DNA from: DAIOEK01 sp963828285
GTDB taxonomy: Bacteria; Chloroflexota; Anaerolineae; Anaerolineales; Anaerolineaceae
DNA length: 64,000 nucleotides
Assembly: GCA_963828285.1 (NCBI GenBank)
Contig: CAWHEB010000002.1
Location: 372,001-436,000 of the forward strand
Direction of reading: 5' to 3'
Below, one piece after another: positions 28,660 to 37,301 of the stretch. The position numbers and the translations under genes were made by a program. Position 1 is the first letter of the stretch. Each line of letters begins with the position of its first letter. The notes under the pieces were generated by a model. The model was not told the origin of the DNA, made no database searches, and worked only from the letters and a program-made list of their open reading frames with translations.

Positions 28660-29654
28660 TTAGCGAACGAAAGCAAAAACGATCAATAAGATCAGGCCGA
28701 TCCCAAAGCTGAAAGCCATCGGACGTATGTACGAGAAGATCTCCTTCCGCACACCTGTGCGCGAGGTGAAGGTGGTGGCGCCGGTGAAATTGAGCGATAT
28801 AAAAGAAATGCTGGCTGACAAAGCCAGGAAATACCCCAAACTCTGCCCAAATCGCTGGTACCAGCTCCAATTTGAATGTAACAGAACGGAAAGGACAAAT
28901 GGAATAGCAACCACCAGCCCGAGGAAAGCACCCTTGGTGCTGAAATCCTTGGTCGGCAGCCAGGGTAAAAGGATTGGGAAGAATGCTGTTCCGCACAGGA
29001 AGACTGTCAAAGCCGCCAGCGCATAAGCCAGTCCGCCGATCAGATACGCCACGACCATCGCCAGCAGCGCTGGCAGCAGAGTGGTGACGAATTCAACCGG
29101 GACAAGGACCAACCGGTCGCGGATCGGGAATTTTACCTGCCGCATATCCGCAGTCGCTTTGTGATTTTTTAGGTACTCCGGCAGGTCTTCCGCCCGCACT
29201 GGACCGTACTCAACCGTAAAACCGGTTTCCTGTTTGACCCTGTGCGCTTCAACACCCGGGAGCTCCCAACTGTGGCAGGATGATCCGGTGGTGGTTGACA
29301 ACTTTTCCCAGTTCCACGGCTTCGATCCGTCGCACCAGTTCGCCAGTGCCGAAAGGTCTTCTTGCCAGCCGCGCACCACACATTCACACCCCTGGTATCC
29401 AGTACCAGAATGTAGGCATCCATCCCGCGCAGGACTGTACGCAGGGCGTCAAAACTCAGCGAGTAATTTGCGGTCACAAAGACGCTCGAATCCGCGGTCG
29501 GTGAGCCGACCTTGTAAAGTCCGGGTGAAACACGGTGTTCTCCGCGGCGGATTCCCATCCGCGCCAGGAAATGGTCCCAGTGGTTGGCTGAGGTCATCTC
29601 CGTGTTGGCTGTCATCAAGGTGGATGTGCTGGGTACGGTATCCGTTAAAGTCAT
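28660..29654 (-). pseudogene. hgcA: Mercury methylation corrinoid protein HgcA, two +1 frameshifts
   Basis: Membrane corrinoid protein that transfers a methyl group to Hg(II). About 330 residues when joined. The corrinoid domain has VSPGLYKVGSPTADS, VLDTRGVNVWCAAGKK with the cobalt-coordinating cysteine at residue 94 in the signature NVWCAAGK (positions 29361-29387). After the breaks come GVEAHRVKQETGF, VEYGPVRAEDLPEYL, MRQVKFPIRDRLVLVPVE, then about five transmembrane helices. An extra base in the run at 29352-29354 and another at 29255-29257 break the frame; the segment between (GTGELVRRIEAVELGKVV, HHRIILPQLGAPG) is in the third frame. Its ATG overlaps the arsR stop (ATGA). Confidence 0.93.
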
Positions 29655-29966
29655 TTGCTTTCTCCTGCATCGCAATTGATGGCTAATTCATCGCTTGAAA
29701 ACTTGGTAACGATCTGGTCGCAGCATACAGAAAGCAGATTGCGGTTGAGCTGGTAATAGGTCTGCTTTGCCGTCTTCCTTGAAATTGACCAGTCCGGCTT
29801 CCCGCAGGATCGCCAGATGATGCGAGACGGTCGGCTGGGTGACATTCAGTTGTTCGACAATATCATTGACCGTCCGCCAGCGGCAGCAGGTCAGTTTCAT
29901 GATCTTCTGCCGGGTCTCATCGGCGATCGCCTTGGCAAATAAAACAGGGTTGAGAGTAGTTGTCAT
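29651..29966 (-). pseudogene. ArsR-family regulator of the hgc operon, one +1 frameshift
   Basis: Small winged-helix metalloregulator, 104 residues when joined. It has LFAKAIADETRQKIMKL, then the DNA-reading helix NVTQPTVSHHLAILREAGLV. One extra base in the run at 29766-29768 throws out the end; the other frame continues QTYYQLNRNLLSVCCDQIV to the stop that overlaps hgcA. Two vicinal cysteine pairs (CC at 27-28 and in SVCCDQ) are candidate As(III) or heavy-metal ligands. ArsR-like genes next to hgcAB are known in other methylators. It probably represses its own operon through the two palindromes upstream. Confidence 0.9.
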
Positions 29967-29983
29967 ATAGATAACCTTCTATA
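29966..29983. promoter_or_regulatory. ArsR-type operator 2 (TATAGA-N6-TCTATA)
   Basis: TATAGA and TCTATA are exact reverse complements with a 6-base spacer, adjoining the arsR start codon and covering the expected transcription start. Same design as operator 1. Confidence 0.75.
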
Positions 29984-29986
29984 CGT

Positions 29987-30014
29987 ATTATATAGACGAT
30001 CATCTATATGTCAA
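29987..30014 (-). promoter_or_regulatory. Promoter of the arsR-hgcAB operon
   Basis: On the minus strand TTGACA (30014-30009), 16 bases, then TATAAT (29992-29987): a consensus sigma-70 promoter. The spacer is almost filled by operator 1. Confidence 0.88.
29990..30009. promoter_or_regulatory. ArsR-type operator 1 (ATATAGA-N6-TCTATAT)
   Basis: A 7-bp perfect inverted repeat with a 6-base centre CGATCA, itself almost palindromic, lying between the -35 and -10 boxes. Bound repressor would block RNA polymerase. Matches the AT-rich 12-2-12-like operators of ArsR/SmtB proteins. Confidence 0.8.
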
Positions 30015-30051
30015 GGGTTTAATCCCCGGCCGGTCATTGCGATAATACCTT

Positions 30052-30077
30052 GTAGGGGCGGACCTGCGTGTCCGCCC
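30052..30077 (+). repeat. Dispersed repeat A, copy right of arsR
   Basis: Identical to the copies at 24914 and 28344, same orientation; 38 bases beyond the -35 box of the arsR promoter. Confidence 0.85.
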
Positions 30078-30093
30078 GATCTGTCCCCGTTTT

Positions 30094-30172
30094 GTCATTG
30101 CGAGCGAAACGCGGCAATCCCCACCATTATCTGTCATTGCGAGGAGCGTTCTTCGCGACGCGGCAATCCCCA
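30094..30172 (+). repeat. Dispersed repeat B, two tandem copies
   Basis: Two copies, 30094-30123 and 30133-30172, each GTCATTGCGAG to CGGCAATCCCC. The second is longer by an internal hairpin segment (GAGCGTTCTTCGCGACGC). Confidence 0.8.
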
Positions 30173-30514
30173 ACCTGCTCCGTTCTAACAAAACGGGAAT
30201 TCACCGCTTTCGAAGAAACTGGGTTGTCAAGGGTGGGTCAGCAGAATTCAGATCATAAACTGAGTCTAGTTGAATCTTCCATGTTTCATCCCCATATAGG
30301 CGGACTTTTGTGTCATCCCACATTATGCGTCCATGGTCGGGTTAGTAAAAGTTAGGTTTTGCGTCGAACGCTCAATCATCCTACGCCTGTCGAAATAGAG
30401 TGAGCGATAATCAAAGCATGGATATGGAATCATTAGATATTGTTAATGGAACTTTGTAAACGGGAGATTCGTCAAAAATTCAGTTCAATCAACAAAACGA
30501 AAATGGAGTTCCAC
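30173..30514. other. Gene-free stretch before a lipoprotein gene
   Basis: No coding sense. It contains a GTTAGGTTTTGCGTCGAACG element (about 30349) similar to the GGTTAGGTTT...CGCGAAACCC elements at 25172 and 31359. No clear promoter. Confidence 0.45.
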
Positions 30515-31300
30515 ATGAACCAATTCATGGTTATAATCCTGACCGCTGCCCTGCTTACTGCATGCGGCTCAACCGAATTTGAAGCACCTCCATCATCATC
30601 ACCTGATCAACCTGTGGATAGCGGCTCAGGGGTTACACCGCTGCCTGCAACCTCTTACCAGCCACAGGATACAGACACTTCGCTAATGCGAGATTCGGTA
30701 GTAATTGAATCCAAAGATATTCTCACACTCGAGTCGTTTCCTCTGCAATATACGCTGGCACTGAAGGGGACGTTACCCACGATCTGCCATCAATTACGGG
30801 TGAAAATCAATGAACCGAACTCAAAAAATGAGATTCATGTGGAGGTCTACAGCGTGACAGACCCGAATGCAGTCTGTGCAATGGTCCTCGCGCCGTTTGA
30901 AGCAAATATCGGTCTGAATAATTTTCCAATTGGAACCTATAATATTTTGGTAAATGGCGAAGCAGCCGGGCAAATTAGCATTGCCAGCGCAGACGGGTTA
31001 TCCCGCTCCATGAAGGGATATGAGTTGTATAGCTGGCAATCCGACGATGTCTGGTATTTTTCCCTGCTCACAGGAACCAATCGAATGAAGACGATCGATG
31101 AAATAAAAGATGCAGCCATCCGTCTGGATGATCTCGAAAACCTCAAAGCTGAACTAGACAAACTCGCCGTGGGTGAATTTGTGACCTGGTCAATGATTCA
31201 GGGAGACCTAAGCCTGGCCCTGCCGCCTGAAGAAATCGTCAATGATATCCGTGATTACTGCGAACATTTGGGCTTGCAATTAAACATCGTGTTGCCATAG
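30515..31300 (+). CDS. Lipoprotein of unknown function
   Basis: A 261-residue predicted lipoprotein with lipobox LLTAC (Cys17), then a Ser/Pro/Gln-rich linker. The middle (about 65-165) is beta-rich, with two cysteines (TICHQL and AVCAMV) that could form a disulfide, and strands such as YNILVNGEAAGQISI, suggesting a Big/Ig-like fold. The C-terminal ~90 residues are helical and acidic (DEIKDAAIRLDDLENLKAELDKL). No family recognised. Start taken at the ATG after TGGAG; an in-frame start 75 bases upstream would bury the signal peptide. Confidence 0.75.
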   Translation: MNQFMVIILTAALLTACGSTEFEAPPSSSPDQPVDSGSGVTPLPATSYQPQDTDTSLMRDSVVIESKDILTLESFPLQYTLALKGTLPTICHQLRVKINEPNSKNEIHVEVYSVTDPNAVCAMVLAPFEANIGLNNFPIGTYNILVNGEAAGQISIASADGLSRSMKGYELYSWQSDDVWYFSLLTGTNRMKTIDEIKDAAIRLDDLENLKAELDKLAVGEFVTWSMIQGDLSLALPPEEIVNDIRDYCEHLGLQLNIVLP

Positions 31301-31301
31301 T

Positions 31302-31338
31302 AGTTTGGGATTGAGATCTTTGCACTCAATCCCAAACT
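31302..31338. terminator. 14-bp hairpin after the lipoprotein gene
   Basis: AGTTTGGGATTGAG and CTCAATCCCAAACT pair perfectly around a 9-base loop directly after the stop codon. No T-run follows, so it is either a weak terminator or an mRNA-stabilising stem. Confidence 0.5.
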
Positions 31339-31708
31339 GCACTTACTTTATTAATCATAGGTTAGGTTGAGGCTTTTCGCGAAACCCAACTCAACCATCA
31401 TAACCTACAGACGCATTTCCCCGATACCATCCTCTTTACTCGCCTAACAATCCATTCCATAAACAACATCATTTAAGTGATCGTTGAGCCTAGCTTGTCC
31501 TCCTGGGGAGAATACTTCGCCTTCCACGGATACAAGGGGCGGATCTAAGTGTCCGCCCGCCTTTGCTTTGTCATTGCGTGGTGGACATCGTCCACCATGG
31601 CAATCTCCAACACTATCTTTCATCGCAATCCCCCTCCCCAATGTCCAACCTCTCCATCTGCCCAGACCGACATTTCCAAGTTATGATTCAAGGAAAGGAT
31701 GCAATCCC
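31339..31708. other. Repeat-bearing intergenic stretch
   Basis: Contains an imperfect inverted element (AGGTTAGGTTGAG ... CTCAACCATCATAACCT, 31360-31408), a variant of repeat A (31534-31558) and of repeat B (31570-31608). No gene. Confidence 0.55.
31534..31608 (+). repeat. Variant repeat A followed by variant repeat B
   Basis: AAGGGGCGGATCTAAGTGTC then CGCCC is a diverged repeat A. GTCATTGCG to GGCAATCTCC with the internal perfect stem GGTGGAC-ATC-GTCCACC is a diverged repeat B. The A-then-B order also occurs at 24914 and 30052. Confidence 0.75.
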
Positions 31709-32370
31709 ATGACAACCCTGGCAAAAACCGAAGCAAATAAATACTGGCTCTACGCCCTCTACCTTGCCCTCTTCACCATCCTCTACAACCTGGTCGAAGG
31801 GCTGGTTTCCATCTACTTCGGCGCCCAGGATGAAGCCCTCACCCTCTTTGGCTTTGGCATCGACTCCTTCATCGAAGTCATGTCCGGAGCCGGCATCCTC
31901 GCCATGGTCATCCGCATCCGTAAAGACACCGAAGCGCCCAAGATCCAAATTCGAGCAAACCGCCCTCCGCATTACCGGCACATCCTTCTACATTTTAGCC
32001 GCGGGTCTTGCTGCGACCGCCGTCTATAATCTGATCACTAGCCCACAAGCCCGAAACCACTGTACCCGGTCTCATCATTTCCCTGATCTCGATCTCTTTT
32101 ATGTGGTTGTTGGTCCTGGGAAAACGCAAGGTGGGTCACGCGCTCAACTCTGCACCCATCATCGCTGACGCCAATTGCTCCATGGTCTGTATCTATATGT
32201 CCATTGTCCTGTTGGTCTCGAGCCTGGTGTATTACTTCACCGGTCTGGGATTTATCGACAGCCTCGGTGCCATCGGTCTGATCTACTTCTCGATCACCGA
32301 GGGGAAGGAAGCGTTTGAAAAAGCTGCATCAGTGGATGACGATTGCTGTGGGGACGAAGTTAAGGAATAA
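31709..32370 (+). pseudogene. Cation efflux-like transporter, two +1 frameshifts
   Basis: Integral membrane cation transporter related to the cation diffusion facilitator group, about 220 residues when joined. Frame 1 has three helices and FGIDSFIEVMSGAGILAMVI (the D-S-F-x-E metal-site region). An extra base in the run at 31947-31949 moves to TALRITGTSFYILAAGLAA. A second extra base in 32042-32044 moves to WLLVLGKRKVGHALNSAPIIAD and CSMVCIYMSIVLL, SLGAIGLIYFSITEGKEA. It ends DDDCCGDE. All conserved acidic residues remain. Ribosome binding site AAGGAAAGG. Confidence 0.82.
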
Positions 32371-32597
32371 TCTCTCCAAATTTTGATGCGAATAAAATAG
32401 GGGGTATCCTGAGTGTTTCCAGATTCCTTTCATCCCAAAAGGTTCGTTTTGCATTATGATAAATTAAGGTTAAGCATTCCAAATGGGGATTATATTCATT
32501 TCAGTAGAATCCAAATGAATATTCTTATTAATTATTAACGAGAGCCAATTTTCAACCTGGACAGTTGAATCTGATAAGGTAGTATCTTTCTAAGAGA

Positions 32598-33668
32598 ATG
32601 GTTGCTATGAAGAGTCCCAATAATACCCCCATCGTTCAGGCAGTTCTCGCTGCGCTATTATTCGGAGCAAGTGCGCCTCTTTCCAAACTGCTACTGGGAG
32701 AAATTGAGCCTATTCCCCTTGCTGCGTTTTTGTATCTGGGCAGTGGACTGGGGCTGCTTGCTCTAAAACTCTTCCAAAGTATTCGGCATCAGACAAAAGA
32801 AAAAGAGGCCGGAATAACCAGCCCTGATTATCCATGGTTATTGGGAGCCATTCTTGCTGGTGGAGTTGCTGCCCCCATAGTTCTTTTGGTAAGCCTGAAA
32901 AATACACCTGCCGCAACCGCCTCGGTTTTACTGAATTTTGAAAGTGTGGCAACAACCCTGATTGCAGCATTTGCATTCAAAGAGGCTGTCAGCCGTCGTG
33001 CATGGTGGGCTATCGTGTTAATCACACTCTCCGCGATTATTCTCTCAACGGATCTGAACTCAATCTGGGGATTTTCACCGGGCGCTTTTGGGATCATCGC
33101 TGCCTGCGTCCTTTGGGGATTGGATAACAACTTTACCCGAAATGTGTCCGCTAAAGATCCATTGTCGATCGTTACCTGGAAAGGATTGCTTGCCGGTGGT
33201 TTCTCTCTGGGATTGGCAGTGGTTCTTGGTAACCAACTCCCGGATTTTTGGGTAATGATCCGGGCTATGCTTTTGGGCAGCCTTTGTTACGGTGCCAGCA
33301 TCGTTCTATTTATTCATGCTTTACGAGGTCTCGGAGCGGCTCGAACCAGCGCATATTTCAGTACTGCCCCCCTTGCCGGAATGATTTTGTCGTTAGCAAT
33401 CTACAGGGAACTTCCCGTTTGGACATTTTTTATATCGGTCCCCATCATGATTTTTGGAACGGTCTTATTGGTCACTGAGAATCATGAGCATCATCATGTC
33501 CACAGGTTCACAATCCACGAGCATGCTCATACCCATAACGATGATCATCACACCCATGAACACGATATCGATTTGGAAACCTCCCATTCACATCCTCATA
33601 CACATGAAGAGATTGCGCACGAGCACGGACACATGCCCGATATCCATCACCGGCATGATCATTCATAA
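32598..33668 (+). CDS. EamA/DMT transporter with His-rich tail
   Basis: A 356-residue drug/metabolite transporter superfamily permease with ten predicted helices in two EamA repeats (QAVLAALLFGASAPLSKLLL at the start, WGLDNNFTRNVSAKDP in the middle, ALRGLGAARTSAYFSTAPLAG in repeat 2). The last ~65 residues form a cytosolic tail with more than twenty histidines in HEHHH, HEHAHTH, HTHEHD and HSHPHTH clusters. Such tails bind Zn, Ni or Co, so it is likely a metal exporter or sensorised permease. It follows a cation efflux gene. Either ATG at 32598 or 32607 may be the start. Confidence 0.87.
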   Translation: MVAMKSPNNTPIVQAVLAALLFGASAPLSKLLLGEIEPIPLAAFLYLGSGLGLLALKLFQSIRHQTKEKEAGITSPDYPWLLGAILAGGVAAPIVLLVSLKNTPAATASVLLNFESVATTLIAAFAFKEAVSRRAWWAIVLITLSAIILSTDLNSIWGFSPGAFGIIAACVLWGLDNNFTRNVSAKDPLSIVTWKGLLAGGFSLGLAVVLGNQLPDFWVMIRAMLLGSLCYGASIVLFIHALRGLGAARTSAYFSTAPLAGMILSLAIYRELPVWTFFISVPIMIFGTVLLVTENHEHHHVHRFTIHEHAHTHNDDHHTHEHDIDLETSHSHPHTHEEIAHEHGHMPDIHHRHDHS

Positions 33669-34131
33669 AAGTCGTAGATATGTGTGTTTGTTCTGAGCTT
33701 TAGCTTGATCAAATTGCCAGTCTATTTGTCTTGGATTTGGATGAACACGTCTTAGGAAACCCGATGGATACATATGCACTTATAGATTTACCTGAATACT
33801 GTCACAAATGACACCTTGCAAGCTGGCTAAATTGTAGTTATAATCCTGTATAGAACTTATATTCTATTATCGTGTATGGGTTCCCGGTCCTTTACCAACC
33901 AAATTATTCCCGAAATCTCTACCTACACGAATTTAAACATTCTTTTAATTGATACAAATAACTAATAATGAGTCCGTTTCGGAACACATCAGTTACCTTC
34001 CATCATCCGTTTTCGTTGCTTTAACTTTTTATTACGGCAGGTTGCCTGAAAGTGGATGATATACATAACCTGTTTTGAGCGATAAAATATTTTTTAACAC
34101 TGATTTCGTAAATTTGGAGGCTGAACGTCCC
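33669..34131. other. AT-rich gene-free stretch
   Basis: No coding character seen. It ends with GGAGG eleven bases before the DinB start. It marks the change from the accessory left part to the more conserved right part of the window. Confidence 0.45.
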
Positions 34132-34644
34132 ATGAACGATATTCTCACTCAAGCACGCACCATCCTGAAAATTACTCCCCAGCGTTGGGAAAACCTGACC
34201 GCTGCCGTCTCACCGGAATTGTTGAGTAGAATCCCCTCCCCCAATGAATGGTCTGCGCTCGATTGCCTGAAACACGCTCTGGAAACGGAGAAGTTGGTCT
34301 TCCCCGTCCGGGTGAAGAATCTACTCGATGGAGTGGATTTCGCCGCCTTCGACCCCGACCGTCAGGGGTCGAAATCTGACAAAACGTTATCCCCACATGA
34401 ATTGGCTGAGGAATTTTCAGCAGCGCGCAAGAAGAGTTTGGTTGTATTCGACCGCATCACCCCCGCCGATCTCCCCCGCAAAGTTCGCCACATGGAATTG
34501 GGACTCGTCTCCTTGAGTGAATTGCTGAATGAGTGGGCAGGTCACGACTTGATGCATCTGGTTCAAGCGGAACGGGCGATGATGCAGCCGTTCATTCAGG
34601 GCTGCGGGCCGTGGCAGCCTTACTTCAAAGATCATATTGCCTAA
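34132..34644 (+). CDS. DinB family protein
   Basis: A 170-residue four-helix-bundle protein of the DinB/YfiT metalloenzyme group. It has EWSALDCLKHALETEKLVFP (first metal His) and the late LNEWAGHDLMHLVQAERAM with two His residues three apart, matching the His triad that binds Zn or Ni. Bacterial members include thiol S-transferases for bacillithiol or mycothiol; the substrate is unknown. Start at the ATG after GGAGG. It is 12 bases before the next gene, so likely co-transcribed. Confidence 0.82.
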   Translation: MNDILTQARTILKITPQRWENLTAAVSPELLSRIPSPNEWSALDCLKHALETEKLVFPVRVKNLLDGVDFAAFDPDRQGSKSDKTLSPHELAEEFSAARKKSLVVFDRITPADLPRKVRHMELGLVSLSELLNEWAGHDLMHLVQAERAMMQPFIQGCGPWQPYFKDHIA

Positions 34645-34656
34645 TCGGGATATCCA

Positions 34657-35196
34657 ATGCAGACTTACATCGCCCTTTTTCGCGGCATCAACGTTGGCGG
34701 CAAAAATATTCTCCCCATGAAGGTGCTTGTCACTATACTTGAGGACCTTGGCTGCGGTAACGTGAAAACCTATATCCAGAGCGGAAACGCGGTCTTCAAT
34801 CACGAGACAGTAGACACCTCCGCTTTAGCCAAAATGATCGCCTCGGAAATTAAAATCCTCCGCGGATTTGAGCCCTTCATTCTCCTTTTGGAGATTGAAC
34901 ACCTGCAGAAAGCCATCGCCAAAAATCCTTTCCCTGTGGATGAGAGCGAATCCAACACCCTGCATCTCGGATTTATGGCATCCGTCCCCGCCAACCCGGA
35001 TTTGGTCGTCTTGGAAAAGTACCGAATTGAAAGCGAAAGGTTTCAACTGATCGACGATGTCTATTATCTTCACGCCCCCGAAGGCGTGGGTCGCTCCAAA
35101 CTCGCCGCGAATATGGAGCGGCTTCTCGGCGTACCGGTCACCGACCGTAACTGGCGGACAGTGACCAAGATTCTGGATATGGCTCAAGATGAATAA
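34657..35196 (+). CDS. DUF1697 family protein
   Basis: A 179-residue cytosolic protein that matches DUF1697 over its length: the start YIALFRGINVGGKNILPMK, then TYIQSGNAVF, FMASVPANPDL, and the end TDRNWRTVTKILDMA. No biochemical role is known for the family. It follows the DinB gene closely and a strong hairpin terminator follows it. Confidence 0.92.
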   Translation: MQTYIALFRGINVGGKNILPMKVLVTILEDLGCGNVKTYIQSGNAVFNHETVDTSALAKMIASEIKILRGFEPFILLLEIEHLQKAIAKNPFPVDESESNTLHLGFMASVPANPDLVVLEKYRIESERFQLIDDVYYLHAPEGVGRSKLAANMERLLGVPVTDRNWRTVTKILDMAQDE

Positions 35197-35199
35197 CAT

Positions 35200-35231
35200 A
35201 AAGGATCAGGGTATTTTTGTCCTGATCCTTT
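35200..35231. terminator. Bidirectional terminator
   Basis: AAAGGATCAGG, 10-base loop, CCTGATCCTTT. It lies between convergent genes (DUF1697 and the SPFH gene). Confidence 0.85.
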
Positions 35232-35291
35232 GTTAGTCACTTCCTAACTTGTAGTTAAAAAGGTTGAGGTTTCTACCGATCTACCATCTGA

Positions 35292-37301
35292 TTATGCAGG
35301 TGCAGTTCCGCTGGTATCAGCTTCTTTCTTGGGCGGAGTTTCCTTCGCAGTCTTTATGCTTTCACGGATCTCATTCCGTAACATCTCAATATCCGGGTTC
35401 GGAACACGATCAGGCTGTTTCGTCACCTCCACGCCCAATTTATCCGAGAGCAGCATGGTCAGCAATCCTTCCATAATGTTACTCCCTGATGCAGTACCAC
35501 CTTCAGCTCCACCACCCGACACAACTACCCGTGGAACGATATCCACCTTGGCTTGTTGAATGGCTTCAGCAAAGCGGAACATGACCTGTTGAGTCACCTG
35601 ATATTGCGGTCCGCCATATGCTGCAACCTGCTCTTCTGTGGCAATAGCCTGGGCAATACCCAGACGAGCAATCTTTTCTGATTCGGCTTGAGCCAGAGTC
35701 TTGATCTGGGCTGCTTGTTGCATCGCCCTCTGATATTCTGCTTTACCCTGGTTGGTCTGAACCGTGATGCTCAATTCCGACTCGGTGATATTGCGCTGTT
35801 GTTCTGCCCGAGCCTGGGTTTCACGCAGTTCGCGTTCCTTGGCTGCCGCAACTTCCTGGCGGGCATAGGTCTCGATCTGTTCCACTGCGATCTGACGGGA
35901 TCGCAATTGGTTCAGTATCATCTCGATCTGCTTATCCTCGCTGGGTGAGGTTGGTGTGCCGATCAGAACTTCTTCCAGTTCCAGGTTGTAGTGAGCGAAT
36001 TTGTCTTTCATCTCCTGGCTGGCTATCTTCTGGATCTCATTTCTTTCCTGCAGCAGTTGGATGATCGTCCGGGTCTGCCCTACATTCTTAAAATATGCAG
36101 ATACCATCGGGTCAAGAGTTTGCTCCACCAGCTTTTTCACATCCCCGAAACGTTGGATCACAAGTGGAGCTTTTTGGTAATCGATATGGATCACTACTGA
36201 CAACGGCAGGGATGGTTCGAATGCGTCCTTGGTGATCAGCGAAACTTCGGTAAGGTTTTCATCAAACCGGTGTGCGCCTGTCTCGGTGCTAATCCACTTG
36301 AGGATAATGTTGGTGGTAGGAACCATGACCACATTTCCAGCATAAGTATTGAATGCATACTTACCTGGCAGCAGTGGTTCATTCCACACACCACGGTTGC
36401 CGCGTGAAACCAATTCACCATGTCTGTAATCCAACCCGGAAAGGTCTGTACCACGGTTGCCGGTGTAAGATACGACCACACCTACCCAACCCACTTCGAC
36501 GATCGTCTTGGGGATCTTTTCCACAGTGGCGAAAAGGCAGTTGAGGTAATATGTGCCTTCTACTAAAACCTGCAGCTGTCGACCACGCCGTCCACCAGCC
36601 GTGATGAACCGGTCAGGCATCTGGAAGTTGTTATGGTAAATCTCTGGGTTATTGGAGTCTTCACCCACGATGGACGCGATGATTTCTCCATCCGCGAGTG
36701 ATGGACCATCGTGTATGGTTACGATACCGGCTAGGTCGTCCGAATCTTTGATGACCATCGGGCTAAAGCCTTCACGCTGCAAGATCACCTCAGCCATGGT
36801 ACGGATGGCCAGATCGTCATCCTTGCTGAGCGGGAGGAAATAGGTCTTTCCCAGGGTGATGACCACAAATTGAGCCAGGTTGATGGCATAGGTTCCTTCA
36901 CGTAGGATCTGACGTTGAGGTCCACGCTGCCCGCCATTTGTGAGGAATTTGACGACATCCTGAAAGTCGTCCGCTTTTAGATTAGATGCGAGTACCTGCA
37001 TGGCACTGAGTTGTCCACCGTCACGGGCGTACACATAGCCGATCTTTCCCTGCGGGATGGTGACCAGTGGTTCTATATGGACCCGGTATTGGAATGGAAC
37101 CAAATAGTGGATGCCACCACGCAAGACATTGGGCTGGAAGCCGGCTTCTCCGTGAAGTGCAATAAAACCGCCTTCAATTGATTTGGCACCAAATATTTTT
37201 TCTACGATTCCTATTCGGTTGTTTGGGATGAAGCGGATCCCGGATAACAGGATTATGATCAAAATGACCACAACCAAAACGAGTAAAACTTGTAGAAGCA
37301 T
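35292..37301 (-). CDS. SPFH/flotillin-like membrane protein
   Basis: A 669-residue protein with one N-terminal transmembrane helix (LLQVLLVLVVVILIIILL), then a large region with repeated GRRG- and GQRG-type turns (RQILREGTYAINL and RQLQVLVEGTYYLN), an SPFH domain (about 330-480; LPLSVVIHIDYQKAPLVIQRF) and a long coiled coil rich in A, Q, E (about 480-600). It ends with a disordered KK/TP tail. Family members scaffold membrane microdomains or proteases. Start placed at the ATG after AAAGGAG, not at the codon 33 bases upstream. Confidence 0.85.
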   Translation of the reverse strand: MLLQVLLVLVVVILIIILLSGIRFIPNNRIGIVEKIFGAKSIEGGFIALHGEAGFQPNVLRGGIHYLVPFQYRVHIEPLVTIPQGKIGYVYARDGGQLSAMQVLASNLKADDFQDVVKFLTNGGQRGPQRQILREGTYAINLAQFVVITLGKTYFLPLSKDDDLAIRTMAEVILQREGFSPMVIKDSDDLAGIVTIHDGPSLADGEIIASIVGEDSNNPEIYHNNFQMPDRFITAGGRRGRQLQVLVEGTYYLNCLFATVEKIPKTIVEVGWVGVVVSYTGNRGTDLSGLDYRHGELVSRGNRGVWNEPLLPGKYAFNTYAGNVVMVPTTNIILKWISTETGAHRFDENLTEVSLITKDAFEPSLPLSVVIHIDYQKAPLVIQRFGDVKKLVEQTLDPMVSAYFKNVGQTRTIIQLLQERNEIQKIASQEMKDKFAHYNLELEEVLIGTPTSPSEDKQIEMILNQLRSRQIAVEQIETYARQEVAAAKERELRETQARAEQQRNITESELSITVQTNQGKAEYQRAMQQAAQIKTLAQAESEKIARLGIAQAIATEEQVAAYGGPQYQVTQQVMFRFAEAIQQAKVDIVPRVVVSGGGAEGGTASGSNIMEGLLTMLLSDKLGVEVTKQPDRVPNPDIEMLRNEIRESIKTAKETPPKKEADTSGTAPA

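Noticed and set aside
28660..29654. Programmed frameshifting in hgcA
   Set aside because: Two shifts at unrelated 3-base runs, with no slippery heptamer or stimulatory hairpin seen, make programmed shifting unlikely.
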